A DNA stretch of 64,000 nt from Batillaria attramentaria (Eukaryota > Mollusca > Gastropoda > Batillariidae). The stretch spans positions 311,001 through 375,000 of the forward strand of contig JACVVK020000390.1 of NCBI GenBank assembly GCA_018292915.2, read 5' to 3'. The notes beneath the pieces were generated by a model. That model was not told the origin of the DNA and did no database searches. It worked only from the letters and a program-made list of their open reading frames with translations. Numbering within the stretch: the stretch's first letter is position 1; every line of letters starts with the position of its first letter. The position numbers and the translations under genes were made by a program. Below are positions 20,501-33,790 of this stretch, piece by piece.

Positions 20501-23500
20501 TAGTCGCCATAGCGGGTGGAAGAAAATGCTGGCAAGTAAAACAAAACACTTACCCGCCAGATGCAAGTGCCGTAAAGCGAAGTCAATTTTTCAGTTTCAT
20601 AGCAGTAAAAAGATGTTTTGCAAGTTTTCCTATCTACCCCTTCAGAATTGTAACAGTGAGAGCTGGGTTCATCACCCAAAGAACGAGTTCCCTTGGCTAC
20701 TTCTGAGTCTGAATTCGGCAAATCATTGTCGGAAGCTACCTTCTGTTCATGAAGCACACCAGATCAAAAGCAAACAAGCTGTCAGATTTGGATGCATCAG
20801 ATGCAGAGACAAGTCCTGGTTCAATTTTGTTGTTGTTGTTGACTTGCAACTTTTTTAATTTTGATGTGTTTTTTTTTTCTAGTTTGGCTAGTAACAATTT
20901 GGAGTCACTAGCCAAGGGCTAGTGTGGAAAAAAACAAAAAATGACAGACTTTCAGGGCTGCTGTAGCGTTTTCGTTTTTGTTTTTTGTTTGTTTTGTGTG
21001 TTTCCTTTTCCAGCATCTGTGATTGATTTGTGCATGCATACGTTTACTGATGTTTTGTGGCTGTGTATTTCCAGGTGTGATGAGGAGCAAAGATGAGTTG
21101 CAAGAAAAGTGTGATAGTGAAAAGGTAAGTTTAGTATACAGTACATGTGTGAAAACTGACACTATGTATTATATATATTGTATAGACAGTTATTATTATT
21201 TGTCCATCTGGGTTCGTCTCATGCAGTTCACTGTGACATTAGCCTCAGTTCAAATCAACTCAGACTGAAAAGATAAATAAAAAGTTAAGTAGTAACTTTC
21301 CTACTGAAGGGCAATTTTCGTGTAGAGCTCATGGCCATGTCTGAAGAATTGGAAGAAAGAAACTTCATGTAGCTTTGCAGTCTGTCCTATTTCAGATAGC
21401 TTAGTCATAGTCATTCGGAATTAAGAGAGCCTAAAGTCGAAACACAGGCAAACTCACCATGCCTGTTGTATGCTTCAGGGCATTATCTGTAGCGTAGATT
21501 GATAATATTAATAATATTAATGAGGATATATATGTCTGGCACCCAACCTCATGCTGTAGCTCTGGGCATCTTACAACGGCAAAATCGTTACATACACACA
21601 GTTATTCAATACATTCTTACAAACATCATGACAGCGATCGTCAAATGTGTCAGCACCTTGGTAGCCATTCGGGCTACCGCCCTGAACAAAGCTGGTAGCC
21701 CGAAAAAAAAATATCTGGAAGCCGGAGTGGCTGCTAGGTTCTAATTCATCTCAGAATTCCTGCTCGCCATTCGGGCTACCGCTACCGGAGCTTTCACTCG
21801 CCCGACGGTAAATTTGGTAGCGAAAGCGAGCGGGTGAGCGCATTTGACGATCGCTGTCATGATCATGGTGATACAATATAAAACTAGTACTCACATGATA
21901 CATTTATACACACGTGTTTACATACATGTATGTATAGGCATGAATACATACATGTATGTATACATACATGTATACATACATACATACATACATACATGCA
22001 GTCTACCATACATAAGATTTCATGAACATGATAAGATGACAACCGGTCTGACCCGAAGAAAAACTGAACTGTATGAAAAAGCCGCTGATTCATCCAGCGC
22101 TGTCGCCAAGACGATGACACAAAAACGTGTCTGACAGAGGATAAATCTCAGTCGGTCTTCGTAATGCAGCCAGAAGATTCACATCGGTACTGATCTTTGA
22201 AGTGTCTGTAACAGACTATGAATTTAAATCAAGCTAGAGAGAAAAGTTAACCAGAGCATAGTCGTACTTGAGTTGACAAGCTCGACGGTTTTGCGCAGTG
22301 AAATTTGTCGCAGACAGGTTTTAACACATTCTGAAATTGGTTGTATATATATATTGCATTTCACACGCATGATGCAGTTGTACTAATATACTGTATGTGT
22401 ATTTATTTGTGCAGCGGGAGTTTACCAATCGTCTGAATTCCCTCAATCAACAACATAAAATGCTCAAGGTGAGTATTAGTTCTTTGGTAGTTGCTGTAAG
22501 TTAAAACTCACTCTCTACTGATTACCGCAATCTTGGTGATGGCAAGCAAAAGCGCTTGCGTGCTGATCACCGGTTTCCCCTTTAGCAGTGTTTAGCTCCA
22601 AAAAAACGGGAATCGCAATGAACAGCAAGCAAGCGCTTCGGAAGCCAGCGCCGGCATAACTGTGACCAGTACGGAGTGAATGTGAAATTGAAAAACATAC
22701 ATGTACCAAAATGCATCAAATTACACAAATTTTAGGGAAGCCGGGGTGGTCGAATGGTAGAGCGTTGGACTTATAATGCTCGGGTCGTGAGTTCGATCCC
22801 GGCTGGGGCCACATATTTGTGCTGGCTTTTTCTTCATTGCCCCGTCTTTGATATCACCCGTATGTGATGGAAAAGGACGTTAAACCCCCACCCACCCACT
22901 CACCCACACAAATTTTAGTCTAATTTCGAAAAAATTTCCACCAAAACAGTGTTTCCTCCTCTGAAGCACTGAAAATCATGCCAAAATGCACTGAATTGCA
23001 CAGATTTTAATCTAATTTTAAAAAATTCTGGTTGACACCCCTAGCATGACGCGTCTGCTTTACAGACGCACACTCGTGGCTTTGCCACTTTGTCGCTAAA
23101 TGCTCTACACCTTTCCTCCTTTTGCACCGTGGACCATTTCAGTCCCTATTTAATGATATGCTGCAAAGAATAATACCCAAGATATGCATCACTGGATGTG
23201 TAGAGTTTCCTGATACGGAAATGACTCATGTGTATTGCCTAACAGGAAGGGTGTAAGTCAGGGACACACAAAAATTAATTATGCAAATTATGCATAAATG
23301 CAGATATGCATAGATATAGATAAATAAAGATATGCATCACTGGGTCTGTACAGTTTCCTGATATGGAAAATGACTCATCTGTATTGCCTAACAGCAAGGG
23401 TGTAAATAAGGGACAGTCGACACCCACAAAAAAAATTGTCACGTATGCTCAACCACGTTAAAATGCACTGCTTTATGGCTTTACTGGGGTAAAAATGCCT

Positions 23501-26500
23501 CTAGCCTGCTTTGATAGGAAAAGAAATGCAGTGAGTTTGAGCCCGTAAAGACTAAAGTCCTTTGAAATTGTTTGAGTGGGTTGTATGATAGGGCTGTATT
23601 TTGAAAATGTCACCAGAATATTTGTTATGGGGTAATTCCATCTTTGCTAAGCCAGCTTATATTTAGGCACAGTTTTGCTCATGAGTGCGTCTGTACGCTC
23701 GACATACTCTATGATTGATACGGTACAGTGTTGTTGGCACTTTGCGCGAGCGGTCAGACATTCAGATTCAGCGATATGTTGCCAGAGCACTCAGTGTGGT
23801 CACTGCGTCGTTGAATACACAAGTTTCCGTTGGCTCAGTGTCGGCATTACATATATATATACAGACACAGTCACTGTCCAGGTGTCCAAGTGGTGTGGTG
23901 ACCACAAAAACAGAACGATGTGAGCAAAAATGGTGTCATTAGCCTGTTTAAATAAAACTGACACACATGCATGCAGTTGGGGGCAAGTGTTTGGGATCAA
24001 ATTACTTTTTTCCTTGTATGTGTCATTTTACTCAAGCGGTCACAATCCAGGCCGAGTATTCTTTATTGCCCATTTTTAAAAGGCCAAAAATTCTAATCAG
24101 AAATCAATTGCCTTGACTCAAGCACTGCTTCGTCTCAGCATTAAAAAAAAAAAAAAGTTGACAGGTACACCAAATGTCACATTTATTGACATGCACTCCG
24201 AATTCATGTCTGTGGTTGACAGAGTCAGAACGACGAACACGAAGTGGAGCAGATGCGTCTCGAGCAGGAAACGCGGCGGCTGAGGGAGGATTTCGATCAG
24301 GTGGAACAGCAGCGGAACCAGGAGTATCAGGCACTGAAGGCGGAGAAAGAGCTGGAAGTCTCCAGCTTAAAAGGTACCCCCCACCAACACCCCCTCCCGC
24401 CCTCCCCCAAAAAGGGTGCCACTAAGTGCTACATATACTTTATCAGTGTTCTCTGTGATTCAAAACTTCGTATCCCGACTGTAGCCAAATATTTGTGCTG
24501 GCTGTTTCATCGTTGCCCCGTCTTTGATATCACCCGTATGTGGCGGAAAAGGACGTTATACCCACAAACACCTACCCACCTACCCTGTGATTCAAAAATA
24601 CAAGGGTCCCCGGGACCCTCTCTCCGTATTTTTTAATTTTAGGGTCCTTATGTAAATTTTGAGGGTCCATGGGCTTTTGGTACAAAAGTATGAATGTCGG
24701 AACCATTTGTTGTTGCTTACAAAAGTATTCAAGCAGGAGAGATGCATGTGACTCGTAGCGTGTCAGCCATAGCGTGTCGGCAAGGTGAGGAACCCACACA
24801 CATGCCAAATACTTACTTAGGCCCTTGGCTCCACGTGGAGCATAGGCCATCGACAACCCTTCGCCATCGCACTCTGTTCTGGGCTAGTCTTGCCACTCCA
24901 GTCCAGTTGGTACCCTGCTTACATAGCTCTGCCTCAGTGTCCCGCCTCCAGCTGTTGCGAGGCCGGCCTCTCTTCTTTTTCCCCTGTGGGTTCCATGTCA
25001 GGGCTTGGCGTGTGGTGCTGGATGCTGGCTTCCTGAGGGTGTGTCCAATCCAGCCCCACTTCCTCCGCAGGATCTGCTTGGCCACTGGTTCCTGCCCCGC
25101 TCGCTCCCACAGCTCTTCATTCCGGATCTTCTCTGGCCATCGGATGTTGAAGATGCGCCTCAGACAGGTGTTGAGAAATGTCTGGATCTTCTGCTGCATG
25201 GTCTTCGTTGTCCTCCATGTTTCGCATCCGTAGAGCAGAACCGACTTCACGTTGGAGTTGAAGATGCGAAGTTTGGTTCTTATGCTGACAACTTTGGATG
25301 CCCAGACGTTCTTCAGCATGACCATCGCTGCCCTTGCCTTGCCGATTCTGGCTGTGACGTCTCGGTCTGTGCCTCCCTGTCCATCAACCACACTTCCCAG
25401 GTAGACAAAGGACTCTACCTCCCTGATGGGCTCTCCACCGACTGTGACTGGTGTGTTGGCAGTGGTGTTGATCTTCATCAGCTCGGTTTTCTTCCTGTTG
25501 ATCTTGAGCCCTGTTCCGGCTGATGTGGCTTCCAGGCACGTAGTCTTGTCCTGCATCTGGCTGTGGCTGTGAGACAGGAGCGCCAGGTCGTCCGCGAAGT
25601 CGAGGTCATCCAGCTGCGTCCAGAGTGTCCACTGTATCCCGTTTTTCCTGCCTGCTGTAGTGGTCTTCATGATACACATGCCAAATAGTGCATTATAATT
25701 GGACAAAAAGTGTCAAGAGTGCATAAGCCAATCAGAATCTGTTATGCACAATAGCTCAGTGGAAATGCAATGCAGCAAGTGCTAGTTACAGATTGTTTTT
25801 TGTTCATCAAGTTTCCAGGAGAGTGTTGTCCCCTGTGGCGCGCTGTTTTCAGATATATATGTGTGTGTCAATTTAAGAATTTTGTGCGTACAAATACGCA
25901 CACCTGTGCGTAATCGGGAACGCTGTTTATGTGGTAAACCTTCACCCTGCTATTCACTCTAAAGCGTGCGACAGTATTTCTGTTTTCCACGCCAGCAATC
26001 CTGTTTTCTTTGGAAGATGGATGTGGAATTTTTAGCGTGCACATGAGGGTGGGACAGGCACCAGTATAAACAAGTCTGCACATGATTTTGACTCGATGCG
26101 GAAAGGAAAAATCCATCCATACCCCCCCACCCCCCCTCCCCCGCCACCACCACCACCACCAAGAGATTCAAACCAGGTGGCTCAGTCGGCAAATCCCCTT
26201 ACTCTAAAACACGGAGGGTGATACTGACAGATATAATATGTTCATGCTCAACATGTTGAACATTTTTGCAGATCAAGTCGCTAACTACCAGAGGCAAAAT
26301 GAACAGCTTCAGACTCAGATCACGTCATTACGCGAACAGCTGCAAAACGGCCAGGTAAAAAACTAAATCGGTGGATTTCGCCTAACCTACGTTTCGGTTT
26401 GGAGTGAAATACCCTTAATATTGAGTTAACTGATTGTGGTGAGGCCATCATTTTTGTTTCTCGTTATTTGAAATGATCATCATTACTAGAAAATGTGGTT

Positions 26501-29500
26501 TCATTAGGTTATTTTACTGTGTTTGGTGTTTTAACAGTATTTGTGGTGTTGGGTTAGTTATGGTTTTGCAAGCTTATAACGGATGTTCCCTAGCTAACAT
26601 CGCCCAGCATTCTGCCTTCGTCTGGAAAAAGTGCCTAAGCACCTTTCAAATCTGTGGCACTCAGGCTCTGTTTCCAGATAGTGGTAGTTGTGTAGAATGC
26701 ATGGAAGTGTGTGTGTGGAAGTTACGATTACACAGGGCTTGAAACTACAACTACAACAGAACAAGTGTGACCTGTTCTCACTGTACATATAAATACATTT
26801 AGAAAAAGGAGAAAATGGCCTTTAATTTGATATTAGCATGGCTTTTGTACTTCTAAAATCAGTAAGGGTACCAGTTGTGCTGAGTGCCCCAATTACCCCC
26901 CCCCCCCCCCCCCCCCCCCCCCATTTCGGGAGAACAGGTTGCAAATGGCCTGGCTGACCCCCAAAAAGTATAGGACGTTTGTCATGAATATTGTCCACTG
27001 TGGTACAGAAATGATAGGATGTAATATGTCCCCATTTTTAAGAAAGTAACCAGACATTTTAAAAATTAATCTATGACTGATAGCTGACATCGATATGAAA
27101 CCCTGATTATGGTTTTTTGGGGGTTGTTTTTATAAGAAATAAGTTTCAGGTAAAGTGTCCTTCTGGTTTTAGAGATGAACCTTATTATTTTAACTGTTTA
27201 TCGCCCAAGCTTGTGTGTGTGTGTGCATGTAACCCATTTTTTGATAGCATGCTTGAAAAATGTATGTTCCCCTGTTAATCGTTGTTCACAGAGCCAGGTT
27301 GAGTATGACCGTGCGCTCATCCAAAAAATGGAACAGGATGTTGCTGCCCTACAGGTTTCATTCAAATCTTGTGTCTACTTTCTCATTCTTATACCTTTTT
27401 TTTTTGTGGCTACGTGCTTGGACTGTGCCAGGGGAGATAGTTCTTGTCTCCAAGTGTTACCTGTGGTAGTTTTTGCACTGAGAATATATGTACTAAATCC
27501 ACTACACCAGTCTCTCTTCCAGTGATTGCTTAAGTTTATGCTGCCCGCTGATCAGTCTGTTGATCTAAATTTCACTTGATAACTCTAGATCTGAAGTTCA
27601 TTCAGTAACTCTAGATCTAAATTTCACCCAGTAACCTTCTATATCTAAATTTCACCGATTAACTTAACACCAGATCTAAATTTCACCATGTGACTAGAGT
27701 AGATGCAGTCACGCATTTCAGTGTCTGTCCGTCTGAAGACAGGACTAGCGATTACTGTGAACTAATGCAGAGAAAGCGCTGTCACCAGCATTCAGTGTTA
27801 GTCATTGAGTGGTAGTATTGAACTTGCGCTCAATCTTACTAGTCATTGTGATGTGCGTAACCCTGTGATAGTGTGAAGCGTGAGCTTGCATGGCTTTCTG
27901 TGTCGCTGTAAGGTATTGTCTATAATGATGCATGTTGTCCAGTGTTGTGTAAGTTTTTGTCTTCCCTTTTTGGTTTTGCCTTTTTTTTCCCCCTTCTTTT
28001 TTTATTTCATTTTTGTTTTCTTCATATGATGTTTGTGGCTTCTCAAATATACTGTTTGGTTTTCCTACATTGTCAGTGCTGCATTCATAAATATACTCCT
28101 GTCACTTGAATTATGTAAATGTTACTTCAGTGGTTTCAGCTGTCATAACCTCATGAACATACTTAACAAAATCCTCAGCCTGTTGTTTTGTTTTGTTTTA
28201 AATAAAATAATACTTCTAAACTAATGTTTCCTGAACATAAGTAATGTAACATTTTGGCCCTTTTTTTTTTTTCCTTTTTTTTAAAGACGTGTCTGACATA
28301 GTAAAAGCAAGAAAATATCACAGAGCAACTGTTGTATGTTGTAGACCCTATAGACTGTTAGTAGTTACATGTACTGAAGATCACTTGCATGAACTGAAGG
28401 TGTCGTTTGATGTTACGGTTTCCATTCCCCAGTTGGGGTATTCACTGCATGCTGTATGAAACCTAACGTGCATGTTCAGGTCATTACATGCATAATTTCC
28501 ATTTTTAGACTTTGCACTTTGCTATCCACTGCATTTCCATTTTGTCAGGTTCGCTTTTTGTTAGAGAGAAACAAAATCCATTTTTGCACCTCTCTGTTGT
28601 TGTTGTTTACCATGTTACGATCCCAGCTGGGGCCAAATATTTGTGCTGGCTTTTTTCATCGTTGCCCCGTCTTTGATATCACCCTATGTGGTGGAAAAGG
28701 ACGTTAAACTCCCAACACCCACCCACCCACCCACCCACCCTTACCATGTTACTATTTTCCCTTTGATGCTTGTTTTGTAAACAGTTCACTACATTGGCAA
28801 ACATCTTCCAGCCTCAGAATGTTGAAATTTTGTATTACATAATGTTTTACTAAGTAGGAAGTGGTGCTGGCACATGCACTTTCGTTGCTGTTTTTTTTTG
28901 TTGTTTTTTTTGTTTTTTTTTTGTTGTTTTTTTTTGGGGGGGGGTGTTTTTTGTTTTTTTTTTTTGCGGGGGGGGGTTTGGGGTTTTTTTCCCCTCTTAA
29001 ACTACCCTCCCTCATCCCCCAAAATACAAGAAGAGTAAGCAGATTTATTAGTGTTCATGTTTGTTCCTTTCAAAAGTAGAAAACGCATGTGGTTTTTTTT
29101 GTGTACATGTTTTTGTATACTTACGCTTAACCACCGTCGGTGTTCTGGAGACATGGAAACAAGTTAAAATTGTCCGATCATTGTGTTGTTTTGACTTTGA
29201 AACAATAACTGTTGTCTGAAGTCTGCTAAAAAAAAAAAATTTAACGGCTGTCTCCGTTTTTCTCTCTTCTGTACCTAGCATCAGCTGGCTGTGAAGAGTG
29301 CACAGCTTGTGCAGCAAGGTCAAGGTCAAGCAATGCAGCAAGGTCAAGGTCAAGGGCAGGCGATGCTGGGGCAGGGGCAGGCTGGCTTCGGTGTGAACCA
29401 GCAGCTGAACTTCAATAATGCGCAGCAGCAAGGAATCTTGCAACAGCAGCAACTCAATCAGCAACATCAGCAACAGCTGTTTGGACAAGGCTTGGGGCAG

Positions 29501-29534
29501 CAGGAGGGTGTGGCCAACATGAATATTGGTGTAA

Positions 29535-29602
<68 letters not shown>

Positions 29603-29700
29603 TGTCCCTCGTATCCCATCAGACACAGATGTAGGAACCATTAGCGTTTCTGCATGTCCCACCATTTTTGCATAAGGAGGGTGGATGAGTGTTAGGGAGT

Positions 29701-29731
<31 letters not shown>

Positions 29732-32700
29732 GCCATGTCGGGGTGATATTAAATACGGGGCAACGAGAAAATGGCCAGTACAAATTTTTGGCCCCAGCCG
29801 GGATTCAAACTCATGACGCGAGCAGTGAAAGTCCAACGCTCTGCCATTCAGGCACCTCGGCTGCCCTTCTGCATAAGAAACCCAGAGCGCATTCATTAAT
29901 ATCAGTGACACAAACAGTGCACAAATACCCTGAAGGGCAGAGCTGCATTCAAAGTCCTGATAGCTGGCTGTAGGGGTCTTGAGTCTGAGACGCGCAAGCT
30001 TTAATTCTTTCTTTCATTTTTTTGTTGTTGTTTTTTTGTTTTTTAAAATTATGATCCAGTTTTATTGAGATTGAGGTTACATACCTCATGAGAAGCACAT
30101 CACCATGAGGTAGCACCACCCACCTACTGTAATGACTTTTAAGTTATCGACCGCTTTTGGCCACAACATCTTGAATTTGAAGGTCTGGTCGAAAACCAAG
30201 GAGCCCAAAAATCAGATGACCTTTCTCTGACATGGATCTGAAACCCTGGGGGTTTTTTTTTGTTTGTTTTTAATTACCCTGTTTTCATTATCGAGAAAGC
30301 TTTTTCTTTAATTCTTTTTCTATTTTCTTCTGTCTAAAAGGCTGCTGGTGGGAACAACATGGCTTTCCAACAACAGCAGCAAGACGGGCTGAACGTGGGA
30401 CAGGCACAAGGTAACTTGTCCACTAACCCTCTTCTGTTGTCCACCTCCATCGCTAACACCACTCAGTCTCATCACCCACTCACGGCAGATACTAACGGAA
30501 AAGGCCTCTCTGACAGTGACAAGCTAGCTGGCACCTACGCTCCCGCTGCCATAATTACCAGCGGTGTGAAGGCAGAGTCGCGGGTCTTCAAAGATCTCTT
30601 GGGAAAAGAGGGAGGTACCAGCGCAGGTATATTGACCATTCTGTTCTTGAAGGCGCCCGTTCTGAGATTTCTAGGCTTTGCAGAAGAGAACTTCTGTTTT
30701 TGGCACAGCAGCACGTAGTGCGTCTGTACACTCAAAGTAGTCTGTCTTTAACCCTGGCGGTGCTGAGAGCGGAATATTCTGGACTGTCTCTCCGGCTTTT
30801 TCAGCATAACACAAATTTATTTAGCAAGGCCAGGGTTAAAGGCCCAGTATTTTTTCCTCAAAGATCATTCTGAGCTGTTTTCGTATTGTCCAGCATCACA
30901 CAACTTAAACACTCAACAGTGACAGCATCTCAGATACTGGCACTGAGCCAACAGAAGCGTATTCGCTGCTTCTGTTTACACACTGAGCGCGAGTGTTGGA
31001 CCAACAGTCATGGAGTTTGAACGTTTAATTAATCACTCACGCGAGGTGTGAACAGCACTGTATCATTAAGAGCTTCGCTAATTATCAAGAAAGAGCATTT
31101 CGAGCGTACAGGTGCACTGACAAGCAAAACTGTTCCAAAACATAAGTTGGCTTAGAAAACATGGAAATAGTATGTTTAATGATACTGTAAGTAGAGCTGT
31201 ATATGCAATACGCTCATTTCTGCTGGCTGTGTGTACAAGAACTGCAACGGCTGGAAGCTGTCCTAGTCAGCCGTGCTGGCAAGGAGTCGTGGGAGGTTCT
31301 GTCCAACTTGGCTTGCTAAAAACTCACTCACTCACTCACCCAGCTTGCGCTTATTGTCTCGTTGCCAGCGTCTGGTAACTGTCCGAGTGATTACGTGGTA
31401 CAGTGCTGGACACCGCCAAAACAGCCGTGAACATTTTGTGAGCCTAGAAATGTCAGAAAACGGGCCTTTCAGTCCCAAAACTTCCTATCTTGACAGACCC
31501 AACCCTTGTGCCTCCACTGCAGTCCATTTGTCTATATCACGAGCAATGTCAGAGCGTCTAACCCTGTGGTGTCCTTGCATCTTATATATATATATATACA
31601 GGTGAAAACCCAGATGACCAACACTTGACTGACGTACCACATCATTGGCGTACCAAATGATGAATGTTGTTAACTCATTCAGCCCTACGCAGGTACATGT
31701 ACCTGCACGAGGAACCCGCCGCGTATGCCTACGCAGGTACATGTACCTGCGAGCTAGTGAAAATTTCTACTCGCTCCTCATTGGCCAGACTACTGAATAT
31801 TCATGAAACAAGGGGCACTACTCTGCTGTGCACTTCCTTTCCTTTGTATGGATCAGGTTTACACATGGGTTTGAGCGATTTTGGTTTTTTTAACTGACTG
31901 CCTGGCTAGGCAAAAAAGTGCCCAGGACAGGGACAGCAGTCAGACCTGGAACCAGCAAGGGCTGAAAGGGTTAAGGCCATGAGCTGTCTGTGTTTGTTGA
32001 CTTTGAGGTGATCGCTGCGGTAATGAAGACCGATAATGGCAAAATTTGGCACCGGCACGCGAAGAGTGTCATTTGAACAAGACTTTCAAGTGTCGGGAAC
32101 CTGTTGACCCAGATCCTGTGGATAAAGTTAATATTGAATCTTACTGATCTTGGTGTGGATGCTTACAACAGTGCTGTACTGGAAGTCCGTTTGCTGAAAG
32201 TTTGTTATGCTGGTTGCCTGATAAATTGGGGGGAAACAAACAGATTTGTTCTCATTGTTTTATGTTTGAATTTGTGTTGTGGAAAGTTTTGATCGCCTGC
32301 AGATGGCAAAAGAGCTGTCTTACCATCTGCTGATTTGTTAGAGAGAAGGGAAAAAAGAAAAGAAAATGTGTTGCTTTGAAATCTCCTCCATCCAAACCAC
32401 TCAAGTCACTGTCCCCATACTCGTATCCTGCCACACAACCCCCTTTTTATTTTTTTTTATATTTATGTTTTGTTTTGGTTTGTTGTTTTTCCTTGTTTGG
32501 TCATGTTTTGTTGAGAGGTTTTCTTTTCTTTTCCCATTTCTTCTGCTTCTTCTTTTTTTTAAAAAATAATTTGTTCATTTTTAAAAAGAGTTCATTTACT
32601 GATTAAGTCTACATTATCTTGTGTGTGGTGTCCTTTACAGAGGTCATCACCCTGAGCTGATAGATATGAAGATACACCAGGGTTCGTACAGGCATTGAAA

Positions 32701-33729
32701 GTTTTGGAATTTTGGAGACCCTTTTTCAAGTCTTTGAAAGTCTTTAAATTTTGATGTTTTGAAAAAAATGTCTTTGAAAGTCTTTGAAAAATCGCGAAAT
32801 GATTTTTTTTTTCCCCCACGACCGTATTTTCGGGGCCAGCTCACTGTTTGCGCGTCTCTGGCCGTGTCACTGCCTTTCTTTTTGCTCCGCTCGCGAGTCG
32901 ACTCTGGTTGGTCACAAAGCGCATGCGGTGACACGTGACTGGCTATTGCGAGAGCAGGGTTTTTGAATTACATGTATATTTTTGGTCTTTGAAAAGTCTT
33001 TAAAAGTCTTTGAATTTTGTTCTGAAAATCCTGTACGAACCTTGTACACACAACACAGGTCCAATTAAAACCAGTCCCAGACCCAACTTCCCATTCCGTG
33101 TTGCGGGTTACAGACTTGCACTGGTATCAGATGACAGCAGCAGTTACATTTGGAGCAAACACAATTCCCCTCGCACTTTTGAATGCTTTTTTTTTTTTTT
33201 TCCCAGCCATCAAACTTAACAGTAAAAACATGCAATCCTGCAACCTTAATATCTTGGCTAACTTTTGTGCTTGACGTGATTTTGCTGCGTCCATGTTATG
33301 ACGGAACTCTGCGCACAGGTGGACTGAATCAGGAGGAGCAGCAAGAGGCGCTGGACAACGTCAACCAGCAACACCAGATGGTGCCGCCCAACAACCCCGC
33401 TATTCCTGATGCCCCTGTAAACGGAAATGTGAGTCTTAACATTGCTTTCAGAGTTGTCGTTTCGGCACTGAAATCTTGCACCTTTTGGCGGATTTCCACC
33501 CTTGGCTAAAAAATTTTCCTCCCACAGAAATTGTGTTTCCTCCTCTGAAGCACGTAAAATCAGAACGCACCAGATTCCACAGATTCAGTAATAATTATAA
33601 TATTTATAGGGTGCCTATCCCCGGGGAACCAGCTTTAGGCGCCTTACAGTCTAAAACTGAAGTTTAAAAAAAAAAAAATCATTCACTCAATGTACACTAC
33701 GTAAGAACAGCTATAAAAGTAAAAGAGCA

Positions 33730-33790
<61 letters not shown>

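Larger units (their letters stand above)
24444..25925 (+). mobile_element. Non-autonomous hAT-like TIR element, copy 1 (host of LINE and SINE)
   Basis: Starts CAGTGTTCTCTGTGATT and ends with the inverted version of CAGCGTTCCCGATTACGC. TTTAT adjoins both ends. Two later insertions lie inside: a truncated SINE (24466-24584, TSD CTGTGATTCAAAA) and the LINE (24812-25673). Remaining element sequence is about 500 bp. It lies in GOLIM4 intron 5. Confidence 0.72.

Noticed and set aside
21632..21856. Helitron, because the insertion lies between A and T without clear duplication
   Set aside because: The ends are a perfect inverted repeat and the second copy (43803) does not follow the A-T rule.
22736..22810. 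tRNA gene
   Set aside because: It has A and B boxes but continues into a repeat body with target duplications, and at least five more copies exist: a SINE head. The same holds for 53625, 54317, 60618 and 42156.
29048..29911. 287-codon minus-strand frame
   Set aside because: It crosses GOLIM4 exon 8 in antisense, a (CT)n tract and a SINE, with no coherent family motif.
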